Assembly (NCBI GenBank): GCA_964632505.1
Contig: CAZWCE010000002.1
Span: 1-64,000, forward strand
Direction of reading: 5' to 3'
DNA from: CAZWCE01 sp964632505
GTDB lineage: Bacteria; Planctomycetota; Planctomycetia; Pirellulales; Thermoguttaceae
Length of the DNA: 64,000 nt
Positions 1-8,939 of this stretch are shown piece after piece; positions within the stretch are counted from its first letter, which is position 1; every line of letters begins with the position of its first letter. The notes under the pieces are model-generated. The model saw only the letters and a list, made by a program, of their open reading frames with translations. It did no database searches and was not told the DNA's origin. The position numbers and the translations under genes were made by a program.

Positions 1-48
1 ATTTCTAAACCGACACCGACTTTTACCATCCCCCATTCGCTTGTTTGA

Positions 49-804
49 GGGCTAGTCCGACGAAAAGGCTTCCGAGGATATCTCCACCTGAAGATGATTC
101 CCGGAGCCTCCCGGGCCGCCATCGAGGACGCCCTCTCTCTGGCGAGCACCGTCTCTCTGAATATCGAGGTTCCCGGTGCGGAGCATTTTCGCAACGTGTG
201 TGGAACGAAACGCTATCTGGAGGATGTCATCCAGCCGATGCAGTGGATTCGCGACCTCACCACCCGCGGCGCTCCTTTCGAGGGTATCAAGCAGACGACG
301 CAATTTGTCGTCGGCGCGGCCGACGAGGTCGACCGGGAAATCGTCCGCTATACCGGCGCGGCCTATGAGCGATTGCACTTGAATCGCGTCTACTTCAGCG
401 CCTATCAGGAAGTGGTCGGCTCGGACCATTCCGACGGCGATCCGCAAGAGGTCGTCACGAGGAATCACTCTCGGCTCACTCGGGAACATCGGCTCTATCA
501 GGTCGATTACCTGCTGAGAACTTATGGCTTCTCGAAGGACGAAATCCCCTTCGACGATCGGGGAAATCTGGACCTCCAGACCGATCCGAAAGAAATGTGG
601 GCCCGGTGTCATCCGGAGTTTTTTCCCGTGAACGCCCAAACCGCCGACAAAGAGCAGTTATTGCGTGTTCCCGGGCTCGGACCGGTGACCGTCCGCCGAA
701 TTTTGGAGATTCGAAAGCATGGCGGTCGCATTCGTCGGCTCAGTGATATCGGCAAAGTGGGGGCCCTGCTGAATAAGGCCCGGCCGTATCTTCGTTTTTC
801 GTAG
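49..804 (+). CDS. C-terminal part of a putative DNA modification/repair radical SAM protein
   Basis: The product resembles the C-terminal part of the putative DNA modification/repair radical SAM family (the type paired with a uracil-DNA-glycosylase-like partner). The visible sequence begins with a strand typical of the barrel (GFRGYLHLK, then MIPGAS, VSLNIEVP). It ends in a helix-hairpin-helix-like DNA-binding segment (LLRVPGLGPVTVRRILEIRK), followed by a leucine/arginine tail. The CxxxCxxC radical SAM motif would lie further upstream and is not in the window. The frame is closed by a TGA at 46-48, only three bases before recognisable homology, and the first 48 bases do not read as this family in any frame. 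The first ATG is at 94, but homology clearly extends upstream of it. The gene may therefore be broken by a frameshift, truncated, or cut by an assembly edge. Family assignment is fairly sure; intactness is doubtful. Confidence 0.6.
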   Translation, partial: GLVRRKGFRGYLHLKMIPGASRAAIEDALSLASTVSLNIEVPGAEHFRNVCGTKRYLEDVIQPMQWIRDLTTRGAPFEGIKQTTQFVVGAADEVDREIVRYTGAAYERLHLNRVYFSAYQEVVGSDHSDGDPQEVVTRNHSRLTREHRLYQVDYLLRTYGFSKDEIPFDDRGNLDLQTDPKEMWARCHPEFFPVNAQTADKEQLLRVPGLGPVTVRRILEIRKHGGRIRRLSDIGKVGALLNKARPYLRFS

Positions 805-967
805 GTGCCTTATTCTCCCTGACAGGGCGATATTGAGGCATTGGGGTTAGACTTTTTGCCCCTGGTCATGTTATAATTATATTCCACCGGAGTGTGGGTT
901 CTTCTTGCTCTTCGCTACGATTTCTCAAACATTCGGATTTTCCCATCATCACCGAAGGAGTCTCATC

Positions 968-2455
968 ATGTTTCGACATTTCTTTTGGATCGGCCCCCCT
1001 TTGCTCCTTTTTCTCCTTCTGATCGGCTCCCGCGCCGTGGCGGCGGAGCGACCGAATGTGATTTTCATACTCACCGACGATCAGCGATGGGACATGCTCA
1101 GTTGTCAGGGACACCCTTTCCTGGAAACCCCGCATCTCGACCGCATCGCCGAAGAGGGAGCGATCTTCAAGAACGCCTTCATCACGACTTCCCTTTGTTC
1201 CCCGAGTCGGGCCTCCTTCCTCTCGGGACTCTACGCCCATTCGCACGGCGTGATGAACAACTTCACCGATTATCCTACCGATCTGGAGAGTTTCCCCCGG
1301 GTCCTCCAACGCGACGGCTATCATACCGCCTACATCGGCAAATGGCACATGGGCGAACAAAGCGACGCCAAAAGGCCCGGTTTCGATTACTGGATCTCTC
1401 ACAGCGGACAGGGCAAGTATTTCGACACGGAATTCAACATCAACGGCTCCCGAAAGGTGGTCCCCGGGTACTATACTCACGTGGTCACCGACATGGTGAT
1501 CGACTGGTTGCGGAATCGGCGTGCCCAAGAGAAACCGTTTATGCTGATTCTCGGCCATAAAGCGCCGCACTGTCCGTTTACGCCGGAGAAAAAATACGAG
1601 AATCTTTACGAGGAGGTCGAAATCGGCTATCCCGATTCGGCGTTCCACCTGGAGGATAAACCGGACTGGATCAAACAGCGCATCGACACCTGGCACGGTA
1701 TTTACGGGCCGTTGTACGGCTGGCGCGAAGATTTTCCCGATACCAGCCCCGAGGGTGTGGATCGGTTCGCGGCGTTCGTTCGGGCATATGCCGCCTCGAT
1801 CAAATCGGTCGACGACAGCATCGGAGATTTGCTCGCGGCGCTGGAAGAGGACGCCCTTCTCGACGAGACGCTCATCGTCTTCGCCGGCGATAACGGCATG
1901 TTTCTCGGCGAACACGGCATGACCGACAAACGCACGATGCACGAGGAGAGCATCCGGATTCCCTTGCTGGCCCGCTATCCCAAACTCATCCCTCAGGGGA
2001 CGGTCGTCGAGCAGATGGTGCTGAATATCGACGTGGCTCCCAGTATTCTCGACATCTGCGAAGCGCCGCCGATGAAAGAGATACACGGCATGTCGTTCCG
2101 GCATCTGCTGGAAGGCGAAACCGACGATTGGCGCGACAGTTGGTACTACGAATACAATTACGAAAAACAGTTTCCCTACACGCCGAATGTGCGGGGCGTG
2201 CGGACCGATCGTTTCAAATACATGCATTATCCTCCCGGCGACGGCGGTCCCCACGAGCACATGGCCGAGCTCTATGATCTGAGCATTGATCCGGAGGAAT
2301 TAAACAACTTGATCGAAGACCCTCGCTATGCCGATACGGTCGAGCGACTGAAACAAGAATTGAAACGGCTCAAGAAGGAATCCGGGGCCGTTCCCGATAA
2401 AATGCCGATCGACGAAGGCATCAAAAAGGAACTGCCGGAGGAATCGATCCGGTAG
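968..2455 (+). CDS. Secreted sulfatase (formylglycine type, CSPSR)
   Basis: Sulfatase of the alkaline-phosphatase superfamily, hydrolysing sulfate esters outside the cytoplasm. A hydrophobic signal peptide (about residues 5-26, ending AVAAE) is followed by the metal-binding start RPNVIFILTDDQ. The formylglycine motif CSPSR has its cysteine near residue 77, and FAGDNGMFLGEHG supplies the second metal-binding region. The C-terminus keeps the usual substrate subdomain (ELYDLSIDPEELNNL). Length is 495 residues, normal for the family. I prefer the ATG at 968 over the upstream in-frame start at 905, because GGAG at 957-960 precedes it and the signal peptide starts there. The gene stands alone, 93 bases before the ATP-grasp fusion gene. 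The substrate cannot be read from sequence. Confidence 0.93.
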   Translation: MFRHFFWIGPPLLLFLLLIGSRAVAAERPNVIFILTDDQRWDMLSCQGHPFLETPHLDRIAEEGAIFKNAFITTSLCSPSRASFLSGLYAHSHGVMNNFTDYPTDLESFPRVLQRDGYHTAYIGKWHMGEQSDAKRPGFDYWISHSGQGKYFDTEFNINGSRKVVPGYYTHVVTDMVIDWLRNRRAQEKPFMLILGHKAPHCPFTPEKKYENLYEEVEIGYPDSAFHLEDKPDWIKQRIDTWHGIYGPLYGWREDFPDTSPEGVDRFAAFVRAYAASIKSVDDSIGDLLAALEEDALLDETLIVFAGDNGMFLGEHGMTDKRTMHEESIRIPLLARYPKLIPQGTVVEQMVLNIDVAPSILDICEAPPMKEIHGMSFRHLLEGETDDWRDSWYYEYNYEKQFPYTPNVRGVRTDRFKYMHYPPGDGGPHEHMAELYDLSIDPEELNNLIEDPRYADTVERLKQELKRLKKESGAVPDKMPIDEGIKKELPEESIR

Positions 2456-2476
2456 CCCGATCCTGTCTCGAAAATC

Positions 2477-2504
2477 GACCGCTTTCCATCGGATGGTCTT
2501 TTTT
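2477..2504 (+). terminator. Possible weak terminator after the first sulfatase
   Basis: A GACC/GGTC pair (2477-2480 with 2495-2498) encloses a small CCAT/ATGG hairpin and is followed directly by six T residues at 2499-2504. The stem is short, so this is a weak call. Confidence 0.35.
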
Positions 2505-2548
2505 CGGGATTTCTATTTCCCCAAAGAATGAAATGAATCGAGGAGTTT

Positions 2549-4666
2549 ATGCGGATAGCGCTCGCCTACAATCTACGAACGGAAGAAAGCGAAGAGCAAA
2601 GCGAACTGTATCGTCAGGATGAAGTCGACCGACTCGTCGAGGCGATCTCTTCATTAGGACACGAAGTCGTCCCGGTCGAGGTTTCGGGCATTCCCAAGGA
2701 GATCGTCGAGCGGATCGTCGAGGCAAGACCGACGCTCATCTTCAACGTCGCCGAAGGGGATCCCGATTTGGGACCTGTCCGCGAGGCTTATTATCCCGCC
2801 ATTTTCGAGCAACTCGGCATCCCCTACACCGGCGGCGGTCCTTCCCTCCTGCAGGTCACGCTCGACAAACGATTGACCGAACAACTTCTCGACGTTCGGG
2901 GCATCCGGTGTCCCCGGGGCATCATGCTCAACAAGGACAATCGGGAATTGCCCGAAGACATGCCCCTGCCGCTCTTCATCAAACCCAATTATGAAGGCAC
3001 CAGCAAGGGGATCTATCAGGATTCGGTCGTCGAAACCCGCGAAGAGGCGGAAGAGATGATCGAGAAGATCGTTGAGGAATATCCCGCCGGGGTCGAGGTT
3101 TCCCAATATATCTCGGGACGGGAAATCACCGTTCCCTTTCTCGAGGAAGTCCCTGGGCGTTTCCTCTATATCGTCGAACACGATTTGAGTGAAACCGAAG
3201 GGAAATATGCCATCTATGACTACGAACTCAAACAGACCGATGAGAACGTGAAGTTCATCTGCCCGGCCGAGTTCGAAACGGAGGTTCGCAACGATATTCT
3301 CGAACAATGCGATCAAGTGCTCAAGGCGATGCCATGCCCCGATATGGGGCGGATCGACTTCCGAGTGGATGAGAGCGGGACCCCCTATTTCCTCGAACTG
3401 AACGCCCTCCCGCGTCTGATGCCGGATGGATCGCTCATCATCGCGGGAAAAGAAGCAGGATACAGCTTCGAAGAGATTCTCGATCGCATCATCCGATCGG
3501 CGGCCCGTCGATATGATTTGTCCATCGAACGGGAAAAACCGGAAGATTACCTGTCTTCCAAAAAACGCAAAACGGCGCGGGAATCCGGCTTGGTGATCGG
3601 GTATTATCCCCCCGGCAAATGGAACGCCATCACCGATGTTCCGGGCGTGAAAGTCGGTCATGTGACCCATGAGGTCGACGATGTTCCCTCGCCGGACAAC
3701 GACCATGAAAAGACGGCGATTCGCACCGGCATCACGGCGATCGTTCCTTCCGATAACGATCTGTTCAACAACCATTTCGTCTCGGGCGGCTTCGTCCTGA
3801 ACGGTATCGGCGAGATGTCCGGTTTGACCCAGGCGATGGAATGGGGTTGGATCGAAACGCCGATCCTGCTGACCAACACGATGTCGCTCGGGGCGGTGCA
3901 CAGCGGCATCATTCGTCATATGATCGCCGAACACCCGGAACTGGGACGCAAAGTGGAAGTGATCATTCCGATCATCGCCGAAACGAACGACGCCTTCTTG
4001 AACGATGTGCGTCTTCATCCCAACACACCGGAGTGTGCGATGGAGGCGATCAAGAAGGCGGAGAGTGGCCCCGTGGAGCAAGGTTCCATTGGAGGAGGCA
4101 CGGGGATGATCTCCTTCGATTTCGCCGGCGGCATCGGCACCTCTTCGCGAGTGCTTCCTGAAAAAGGAGGAGGTTACACGATCGGCGTATTGGTGCAATC
4201 GAACTTTGGAAAACTGCACAACTTGACGATCGATGGAGCCGTCGTCGGACGGGAATTGGATCCGCTCTATCCATACGACATGCGTCGCGGCGAGTCCTTC
4301 GGTTCGGTCATCGTCATCATCGCCACCGATGCCCCGCTTCTCTCGGTCCAGCTCGACCGAATCGCCAAGCGGGCCGCCCTCGGGCTCGGTCGCGTCGGAA
4401 GTTTCGCCGCTTCCACCAGTGGCGAAATCATCTTCGCCTTCAGCACCGCCTGCGGTACTTCCCGAGAAGCGAAGGAGAATGAAACCACCTTGAACTTGAA
4501 CTTCCTGACCGATCCTCACATCAATTATCTCTATGAGGCGATGATCGAATGCACCGAAGAGGCGGTCCTGAATTCCATGTTCTGCTCTTCCGGCCAAACG
4601 GGACGAAAGGGACGAGTCTCGCCCGCCCTCCCGGTGGAAACGGTGCTCCGGTTGCTCCAAAAATAG
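2549..4666 (+). CDS. ATP-grasp (D-Ala-D-Ala ligase-like) domain fused to a DmpA/S58 aminopeptidase
   Basis: Two enzymes in one 705-residue chain. Residues 1-325 form a D-alanine-D-alanine-ligase-like ATP-grasp module: a lysine strand at about 143-153 (FIKPNYEGTSKGI) and a metal-binding segment at 266-287 with D270, E283 and N285 in the expected pattern. Residues about 347-705 form a complete P1/S58 (DmpA-like) peptidase, starting with GKWNAITDVPGVKVGH. It has the self-processing site QGS-IGGGTG, where DmpA is cleaved between Gly (here 512) and Ser (513), the new N-terminal nucleophile. Known S58 enzymes are N-terminal D- or beta-amino peptidases; known ATP-grasp ligases make amide bonds. The fusion couples a bond-forming and a bond-breaking activity, which is unusual. 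No signal peptide, so cytoplasmic. If the S58 part self-cleaves, the ATP-grasp part stays attached to the alpha chain. The substrate is unknown. Confidence 0.9.
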   Translation: MRIALAYNLRTEESEEQSELYRQDEVDRLVEAISSLGHEVVPVEVSGIPKEIVERIVEARPTLIFNVAEGDPDLGPVREAYYPAIFEQLGIPYTGGGPSLLQVTLDKRLTEQLLDVRGIRCPRGIMLNKDNRELPEDMPLPLFIKPNYEGTSKGIYQDSVVETREEAEEMIEKIVEEYPAGVEVSQYISGREITVPFLEEVPGRFLYIVEHDLSETEGKYAIYDYELKQTDENVKFICPAEFETEVRNDILEQCDQVLKAMPCPDMGRIDFRVDESGTPYFLELNALPRLMPDGSLIIAGKEAGYSFEEILDRIIRSAARRYDLSIEREKPEDYLSSKKRKTARESGLVIGYYPPGKWNAITDVPGVKVGHVTHEVDDVPSPDNDHEKTAIRTGITAIVPSDNDLFNNHFVSGGFVLNGIGEMSGLTQAMEWGWIETPILLTNTMSLGAVHSGIIRHMIAEHPELGRKVEVIIPIIAETNDAFLNDVRLHPNTPECAMEAIKKAESGPVEQGSIGGGTGMISFDFAGGIGTSSRVLPEKGGGYTIGVLVQSNFGKLHNLTIDGAVVGRELDPLYPYDMRRGESFGSVIVIIATDAPLLSVQLDRIAKRAALGLGRVGSFAASTSGEIIFAFSTACGTSREAKENETTLNLNFLTDPHINYLYEAMIECTEEAVLNSMFCSSGQTGRKGRVSPALPVETVLRLLQK

Positions 4667-4701
4667 CAGCTTCCTAGAGAATCACTCTACTCCCATCAAA
4701 A

Positions 4702-4740
4702 AAAGCGGAGGGCCGAATCACGACCCTCCGCTTTCTCTTT
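4702..4740. terminator. Bidirectional rho-independent terminator
   Basis: A perfect 11-bp stem AAAGCGGAGGG (4702-4712) / CCCTCCGCTTT (4724-4734) with an 11-nt loop. It has A-rich sequence on the left and a T-rich run on the right (4735-4743). It can end both the plus-strand fusion gene (stop at 4666) and the convergent minus-strand peroxidase (stop at 4773). Confidence 0.88.
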
Positions 4741-4772
4741 TTTCACGTTTATCGCACACCTCGGCGATCTTT

Positions 4773-6221
4773 TTAGAGACACCGCATGTAGGCGGTCAAC
4801 GCTTGCTTCTCCTTCGGATTCAAATCCAACTCCAGTACCAGATTGAAGAACTCGACGGTGTCTTCGAGCGTCATCAAGCGTCCATCATGATGATACGGAG
4901 GAGAATCCTTGATGCCTCTGAGCGTGAACGTCTTGATCGGACCGTCGGGCATCATGTAATGGTCGTTCGCCATGGTCGGTTCATAAAAACGCTCCAAATG
5001 CAAGTCGTGCATCTGATGGTCGAGAAAAAACGGCGGCTGGTGGCACGCCGCACACTTCCCTTTGCCGTAGAAAACATCCTGCCCCATCAGCTCCAAATCG
5101 CTGGCCTTGTCCTTTTTCAGGTAGCCCAGTTCGTCGAGTTTGGGGGCGGGAGGAAAATCGAATATGTTCTGCATCTGCGCCATCATGGCGACCTGACTTG
5201 CACGGTCGGGAAGATTCACGCCCTTTTTGGCGGCGATGACATGATCGCCGTCGAAATACGCGGTCCTCTGTTCGAATTCCGTGAAATCCTCAATCGAACG
5301 GAGCGAACGTTTCGAGCCGTGGATCTGCTGATTAAACATGCCGCGCAAACTCACCGTATCCAAACGCAGGCGATGCGATTGCGGACGGGTGTCCGGGTTC
5401 AAGTGAAACGCTGCGTTCGTATGGCCGTTGACATGACAATCGAGACAAGAAACGCCCAAGCTCGGCTCAACCACTTTGCGGTCTTCCGTTTGGTTGAATT
5501 GCTGCTGAGGGAAGGGGGTCAGCAGCAAACGCATTCCTTCCATTTGCACGGGCGTGAGGATTCCCTCGAACAGCTCATAGTAATTCTTGATCGAGAGGAC
5601 TTTCCCTTGGGAAACGTCGCCGAGATCGGGACGCGTGGTCAAATAGATCGGCGGCGGAAATTCCGGCGTCATATGATCGGGCAAGTCGAATTTGATGTCG
5701 AATCGCTCCAGATTCCGGGATTCTTTTTGACGCATCGCATCGATCTGGTTTTTCGGAAAGACTTGTCCGCCGGTCGAATGCTTCGCATGGGGGAGAGGAC
5801 GAAAGCCCATGGGGAAGAGATTCCGCTTTTTAATTTCCTCGGGCGACATTTTCGAAAGATCTTCCCAGGAAACTCCTTGCGGCAGCTTGACTCGAACGCC
5901 TTGCTGCACCGGCTTACGGCCCGCCGACATCATCACGTCGGAAGGTTGATTGCGAAGATCATATCGCGAATGAAGCAACTGCTTGTGGCGCTCTTGGAAC
6001 TTCGGCGCCATCGCCGCGTCCTTGGCCATGGTCTGGGAAAAATCCTCTTCCACCACCACGGGAAGATAGGTATTCCCTTTCGGCTCCATTTTTTTTCGTC
6101 CTTGCTGAGCGAGAGCCGTGCTTCCCGACGACAGTAGAAGGGTAACGGCCAACAACAGCGCCCAGGGACGCATGGAACGAAAGTGGGAAAAACAACACAA
6201 CAACTTTTTTTTGGGTATCAT
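4773..6221 (-). CDS. Di-haem cytochrome c peroxidase-like protein
   Basis: Exported c-type cytochrome of the MauG/bacterial cytochrome c peroxidase type. A signal peptide (hydrophobic stretch about residues 20-38, ending ALAQ) precedes two haem-binding CxxCH sites: CLDCH at 259-263 and CAACH at 390-394. The second is followed by a typical peroxidase C-terminus (FTLRGIKDSPPYHHDGRLMTLEDTV..., leading to NPKEKQALTAYMRCL). Homologues use electrons from a donor cytochrome to reduce peroxide or to oxidise a protein substrate in the periplasm. About 230 residues precede the first haem, longer than classical peroxidases, so a special substrate or partner is possible. An internal Met at residue 17 is an alternative start. 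Single-gene unit with a shared terminator downstream. Confidence 0.85.
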   Translation of the reverse strand: MIPKKKLLCCFSHFRSMRPWALLLAVTLLLSSGSTALAQQGRKKMEPKGNTYLPVVVEEDFSQTMAKDAAMAPKFQERHKQLLHSRYDLRNQPSDVMMSAGRKPVQQGVRVKLPQGVSWEDLSKMSPEEIKKRNLFPMGFRPLPHAKHSTGGQVFPKNQIDAMRQKESRNLERFDIKFDLPDHMTPEFPPPIYLTTRPDLGDVSQGKVLSIKNYYELFEGILTPVQMEGMRLLLTPFPQQQFNQTEDRKVVEPSLGVSCLDCHVNGHTNAAFHLNPDTRPQSHRLRLDTVSLRGMFNQQIHGSKRSLRSIEDFTEFEQRTAYFDGDHVIAAKKGVNLPDRASQVAMMAQMQNIFDFPPAPKLDELGYLKKDKASDLELMGQDVFYGKGKCAACHQPPFFLDHQMHDLHLERFYEPTMANDHYMMPDGPIKTFTLRGIKDSPPYHHDGRLMTLEDTVEFFNLVLELDLNPKEKQALTAYMRCL

Positions 6222-6273
6222 TCTATGACTCGTCTGTTTATGGGGGTGTGTCTCGAAGACGATCGAGACGGGA

Positions 6274-6305
6274 GAAAAAAAAGCTCGCCGCGGAGGCGTC
6301 GAGCT
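6274..6305 (-). terminator. Rho-independent terminator of the STAS gene
   Basis: On the minus strand AGCTC...GCC pairs with GGC GAGCT around a short loop, with a three-base bulge. It is followed by a run of eight T (6275-6282 read in reverse), 20 bases after the stop of the minus-strand STAS gene. Confidence 0.7.
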
Positions 6306-6324
6306 ACATGGTTTTTGTTTGGTT

Positions 6325-6714
6325 TTATTGGTTCGTGGATTGATGTTCCGTCATGCCGATGGTAACCCACTGTCGAGCTTCATTCATTTGGGAAGGCTCG
6401 AAAAAACGAATTTCCGCGGTGGTGAAAGGTTTGCAAAACGAAGCCATTCCTTTCTCCCACTTCTTATCGCCGACCATGGCGAGGCGTTCGATGTCGCTGA
6501 AATGCTTCAAATCCAGAATGATATCATCCCATAGCGCACCGGCGTCCCAGCCGTGAAAATCCTTCATCTCGACCAGCAATCGAATCTTTCCGTGCCTCCG
6601 GATCTGTTCCTCAAATTCCGGGGTGAAGCGTTCGTAATCATCTTTCTCCAACTTCTCGGAGAGGACGACATGCATCAGCTTTCCGTCCGCTTCTTTGTGC
6701 ATTTGGACACTCAT
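6325..6714 (-). CDS. STAS/SpoIIAA-like protein
   Basis: A 129-residue soluble protein of the SpoIIAA-like family (STAS/SEC14-type fold). The order of elements fits: an N-terminal strand (GKLMHVVLSEKLEKDDYERF), a second strand with the usual phrase RLLVEMKDFHGWDAGALWDD, then LKHFSDIERLAMVGDKKWEK and a C-terminal ARQWV helix. Members bind lipids or act in regulation; the precise role is unknown in most bacteria. It is probably monocistronic: a terminator lies just downstream and 725 bases without a clear gene lie upstream. Confidence 0.8.
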   Translation of the reverse strand: MSVQMHKEADGKLMHVVLSEKLEKDDYERFTPEFEEQIRRHGKIRLLVEMKDFHGWDAGALWDDIILDLKHFSDIERLAMVGDKKWEKGMASFCKPFTTAEIRFFEPSQMNEARQWVTIGMTEHQSTNQ

Positions 6715-7439
6715 TAGTATCAGTATTCCTTTCTCAACGGGTGTTTTGAATGGATCAACAACCTCCTGAAGCTACTTGTTCTGCATCTGCCGTGCCAAAA
6801 ACCAGGCTACGTCGAGAGCATTTCGGGAAGGAAAGTCATAAGTACTTGAATTGAAAGACCTTGGAAAGATGAAACACGAAGGATGCACAAAAGCCGTGTT
6901 GCATGCCGCTGGAGATGGGTGCGTGCCGGGCTTTCATCTTGAGTGCTCCCCGACCACCTCATTTCATCCTCGAACATCCGTGAATCATTGGACATTCAAG
7001 ATGTCCGGCACCGTGACGTCCACAAACGCTTTCATTTATTTTGTGCCGAAAATAAACCTGAACACTACGAATGATGTCGGAAGCAGTCGCGTTCTTGTTG
7101 GAATTCAATAAACCACCTACCAGAAGAAGTATCGTGAAAATGGTCACCGGGCACCAATGAAAACCGTACCGATGATTGCCGTGGCCTCCACGATCTGAAA
7201 CGCACTCTTGGGGACATGTCGCCCCCCACCGAAAAGGGTGGCCCCTTTCCAATGCCAAAACCTTGTCTAATACGCATAAACCATTTACAACAATGGGTTT
7301 ACGCGCATTCGGTTCTTAAAGGGGTTGATAATCAATGCACATCGCTTACAATGAGTGAATCACTGGAAACAAAACAAGCGCGACGAATTGGCTGATAATC
7401 TTGCGTTGAGCTTATTCACTCAGCAGTGGGAACTCCAAC
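6715..7439. other. Intergenic region between the STAS gene and the NtrC-type regulator
   Basis: No convincing reading frame in 725 bases; all open frames are short and lack family features. It must hold the minus-strand promoter of the STAS gene and the plus-strand promoter of the response regulator. An imperfect inverted repeat lies at 7271-7307 (see separate entry). I saw no clear sigma-54 element despite the NtrC-type neighbour. Confidence 0.6.
7271..7307. repeat. Imperfect inverted repeat upstream of the response regulator
   Basis: TACGCATAAACC (7271-7282) faces GGTTTACGCGCA (7296-7307) with two mismatched positions and a 13-base spacer. It lies about 130 bases before the start of the regulator gene. 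It could be an operator for autoregulation or a transcript hairpin; no T-run follows. Confidence 0.4.
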
Positions 7440-8897
7440 ATGCCCAAAAAGAAATCCCGTATTCTGGTCGTCGATCAGGATCGTCAGAGTATCGAAACGA
7501 TAGAAAGTACACTAAAGGAATCCGAATTTGAAGTCATCTCCACCTCTTTAGCGAGCGAAGGACTGGAGGTGATCTCCAACGGTCAGCAAATCGATGTCTG
7601 TTTGCTCGACCTCTCTCTACCGGATCTATCCGGCGGAGAAGTCATGGAAAAATTTCTCGACGCCGAGAAAAAGCTTCCTATTATCTACTTGACTGGCGAA
7701 CACAGCAGCGACGCGGCGATCGAGATGATCCAGAAGGGAGCATTCGACTATCTGATCAAGCCTCTCGACGTGGAACGTTTCTCCGAGGCGATTCGAAAAG
7801 CGCGGGATCTACATCAGCGGATGCGGGTTCCACTGGCCATGCCGCAGGACACGACGCCGGAAGAATCTCGAGACTTGATCATCGGTGCCAGCCCAAAAAT
7901 GCAGGAGGTTTACAAGGATATCGGACGGGTCGCTTCCCAAGATGTGACGGTGTTGATTTATGGGGAAAGCGGGACGGGCAAGGAACTCGTTGCCCGTTCG
8001 ATCCATCAACACAGCGACCGGGCGGAAAAGCCGTTCGTGACGGTCAACTGTGCCGCGATTCCCAGCTCCCTTCTGGAAAGTGAACTGTTCGGTCACGAAA
8101 AGGGCGCCTTCACGGGAGCATCCTATCGGCGTATCGGAAAATTCGAGCAATGCGGGGACGGCACCATCTTTCTCGATGAAATCGGCGATATGCCGATAAC
8201 GCTCCAGACGAAGATCCTCCGCGTGCTCCAATCGCAGGACTTCGAGCGGGTTGGCAGCAATGAATCGATTCGTAGCCAAGGCCGCATCCTCGCCGCAACG
8301 AATCGCGACCTGGAGACGATGGTCTTGGAAGGCTCTTTCCGTGAAGACCTCTATTTCCGCCTTCGGGGATTTGTCATCGCACTCCCTCCTCTCCGCGAAC
8401 GGGAAGGTGATCTGGATCTACTGGTGCAGCATTTTTTGGCGAAGTTCGGTCGAGAATTGGAGTCCGAGGTCTCCAGCGTCTCGGAGCAGGTCATGGAGAA
8501 GCTCCGAAACCACGATTGGCCGGGGAACATCCGGGAACTCGAAAACGTGGTGAAACAGATGCTGATGCAAGCGAGCGGACCCGTCTTGATTGCCGATTTC
8601 CTCCCGAATCTCGATTTCATGCACCCGGGCCAGATCTCCGATTCCACGCATGCCGTTCCCGAACCACATTCCCTGGAAAGTTTCATCGAAAAACGCATCC
8701 AGGAACAATCGGAGGACCTCTATGCCGAATCAGTCGAGAACTTCGAGCGATTCCTTTTGACACGGGTCCTCAAGGAAGTGGGAGGCAACCAGTCCCGGGC
8801 GGCCAAAATGCTGGGGATCACCCGGGGGAGCCTGCGAAACAAAATTCGAGCGTTGAACATCGAGATCCGTCAGGTGATCGAAATGCAGGATTCCTGA
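7440..8897 (+). CDS. NtrC-family sigma-54-dependent response regulator
   Basis: A 485-residue three-domain transcription activator. The receiver domain (1-120) has the acidic pair near D12/D14, phospho-acceptor D57 (VCLLDLSLPD), the conserved Thr (IYLTGE) and Lys (YLIKPLD). The AAA+ domain (about 148-385) has Walker A GESGTGKE near 175, the sigma-54 contact loop GAFTGA near 222, and Walker B GTIFLDEIGD. The C-terminal Fis-type helix-turn-helix (about 445-480) reads GGNQSRAAKMLGITRGSLRNKI. Such proteins, once phosphorylated, drive open-complex formation at sigma-54 promoters. No histidine kinase is adjacent, so the sensor is elsewhere. ATG at 7440 is the natural start. Confidence 0.95.
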   Translation: MPKKKSRILVVDQDRQSIETIESTLKESEFEVISTSLASEGLEVISNGQQIDVCLLDLSLPDLSGGEVMEKFLDAEKKLPIIYLTGEHSSDAAIEMIQKGAFDYLIKPLDVERFSEAIRKARDLHQRMRVPLAMPQDTTPEESRDLIIGASPKMQEVYKDIGRVASQDVTVLIYGESGTGKELVARSIHQHSDRAEKPFVTVNCAAIPSSLLESELFGHEKGAFTGASYRRIGKFEQCGDGTIFLDEIGDMPITLQTKILRVLQSQDFERVGSNESIRSQGRILAATNRDLETMVLEGSFREDLYFRLRGFVIALPPLREREGDLDLLVQHFLAKFGRELESEVSSVSEQVMEKLRNHDWPGNIRELENVVKQMLMQASGPVLIADFLPNLDFMHPGQISDSTHAVPEPHSLESFIEKRIQEQSEDLYAESVENFERFLLTRVLKEVGGNQSRAAKMLGITRGSLRNKIRALNIEIRQVIEMQDS

Positions 8898-8939
8898 ATC
8901 GAAGCGTCGCCGGCGTGTTTGCCGTTTCCCGAGGGGATC

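Noticed and set aside
866..2260. A 464-codon minus-strand open frame opposite the first sulfatase
   Set aside because: It is rich in His, Arg and Val runs typical of antisense translation and has no domain.
2654..4660. A 668-codon minus-strand open frame over the ATP-grasp/peptidase gene
   Set aside because: Antisense shadow of a well-supported gene; composition and motifs fit only the plus-strand frame.
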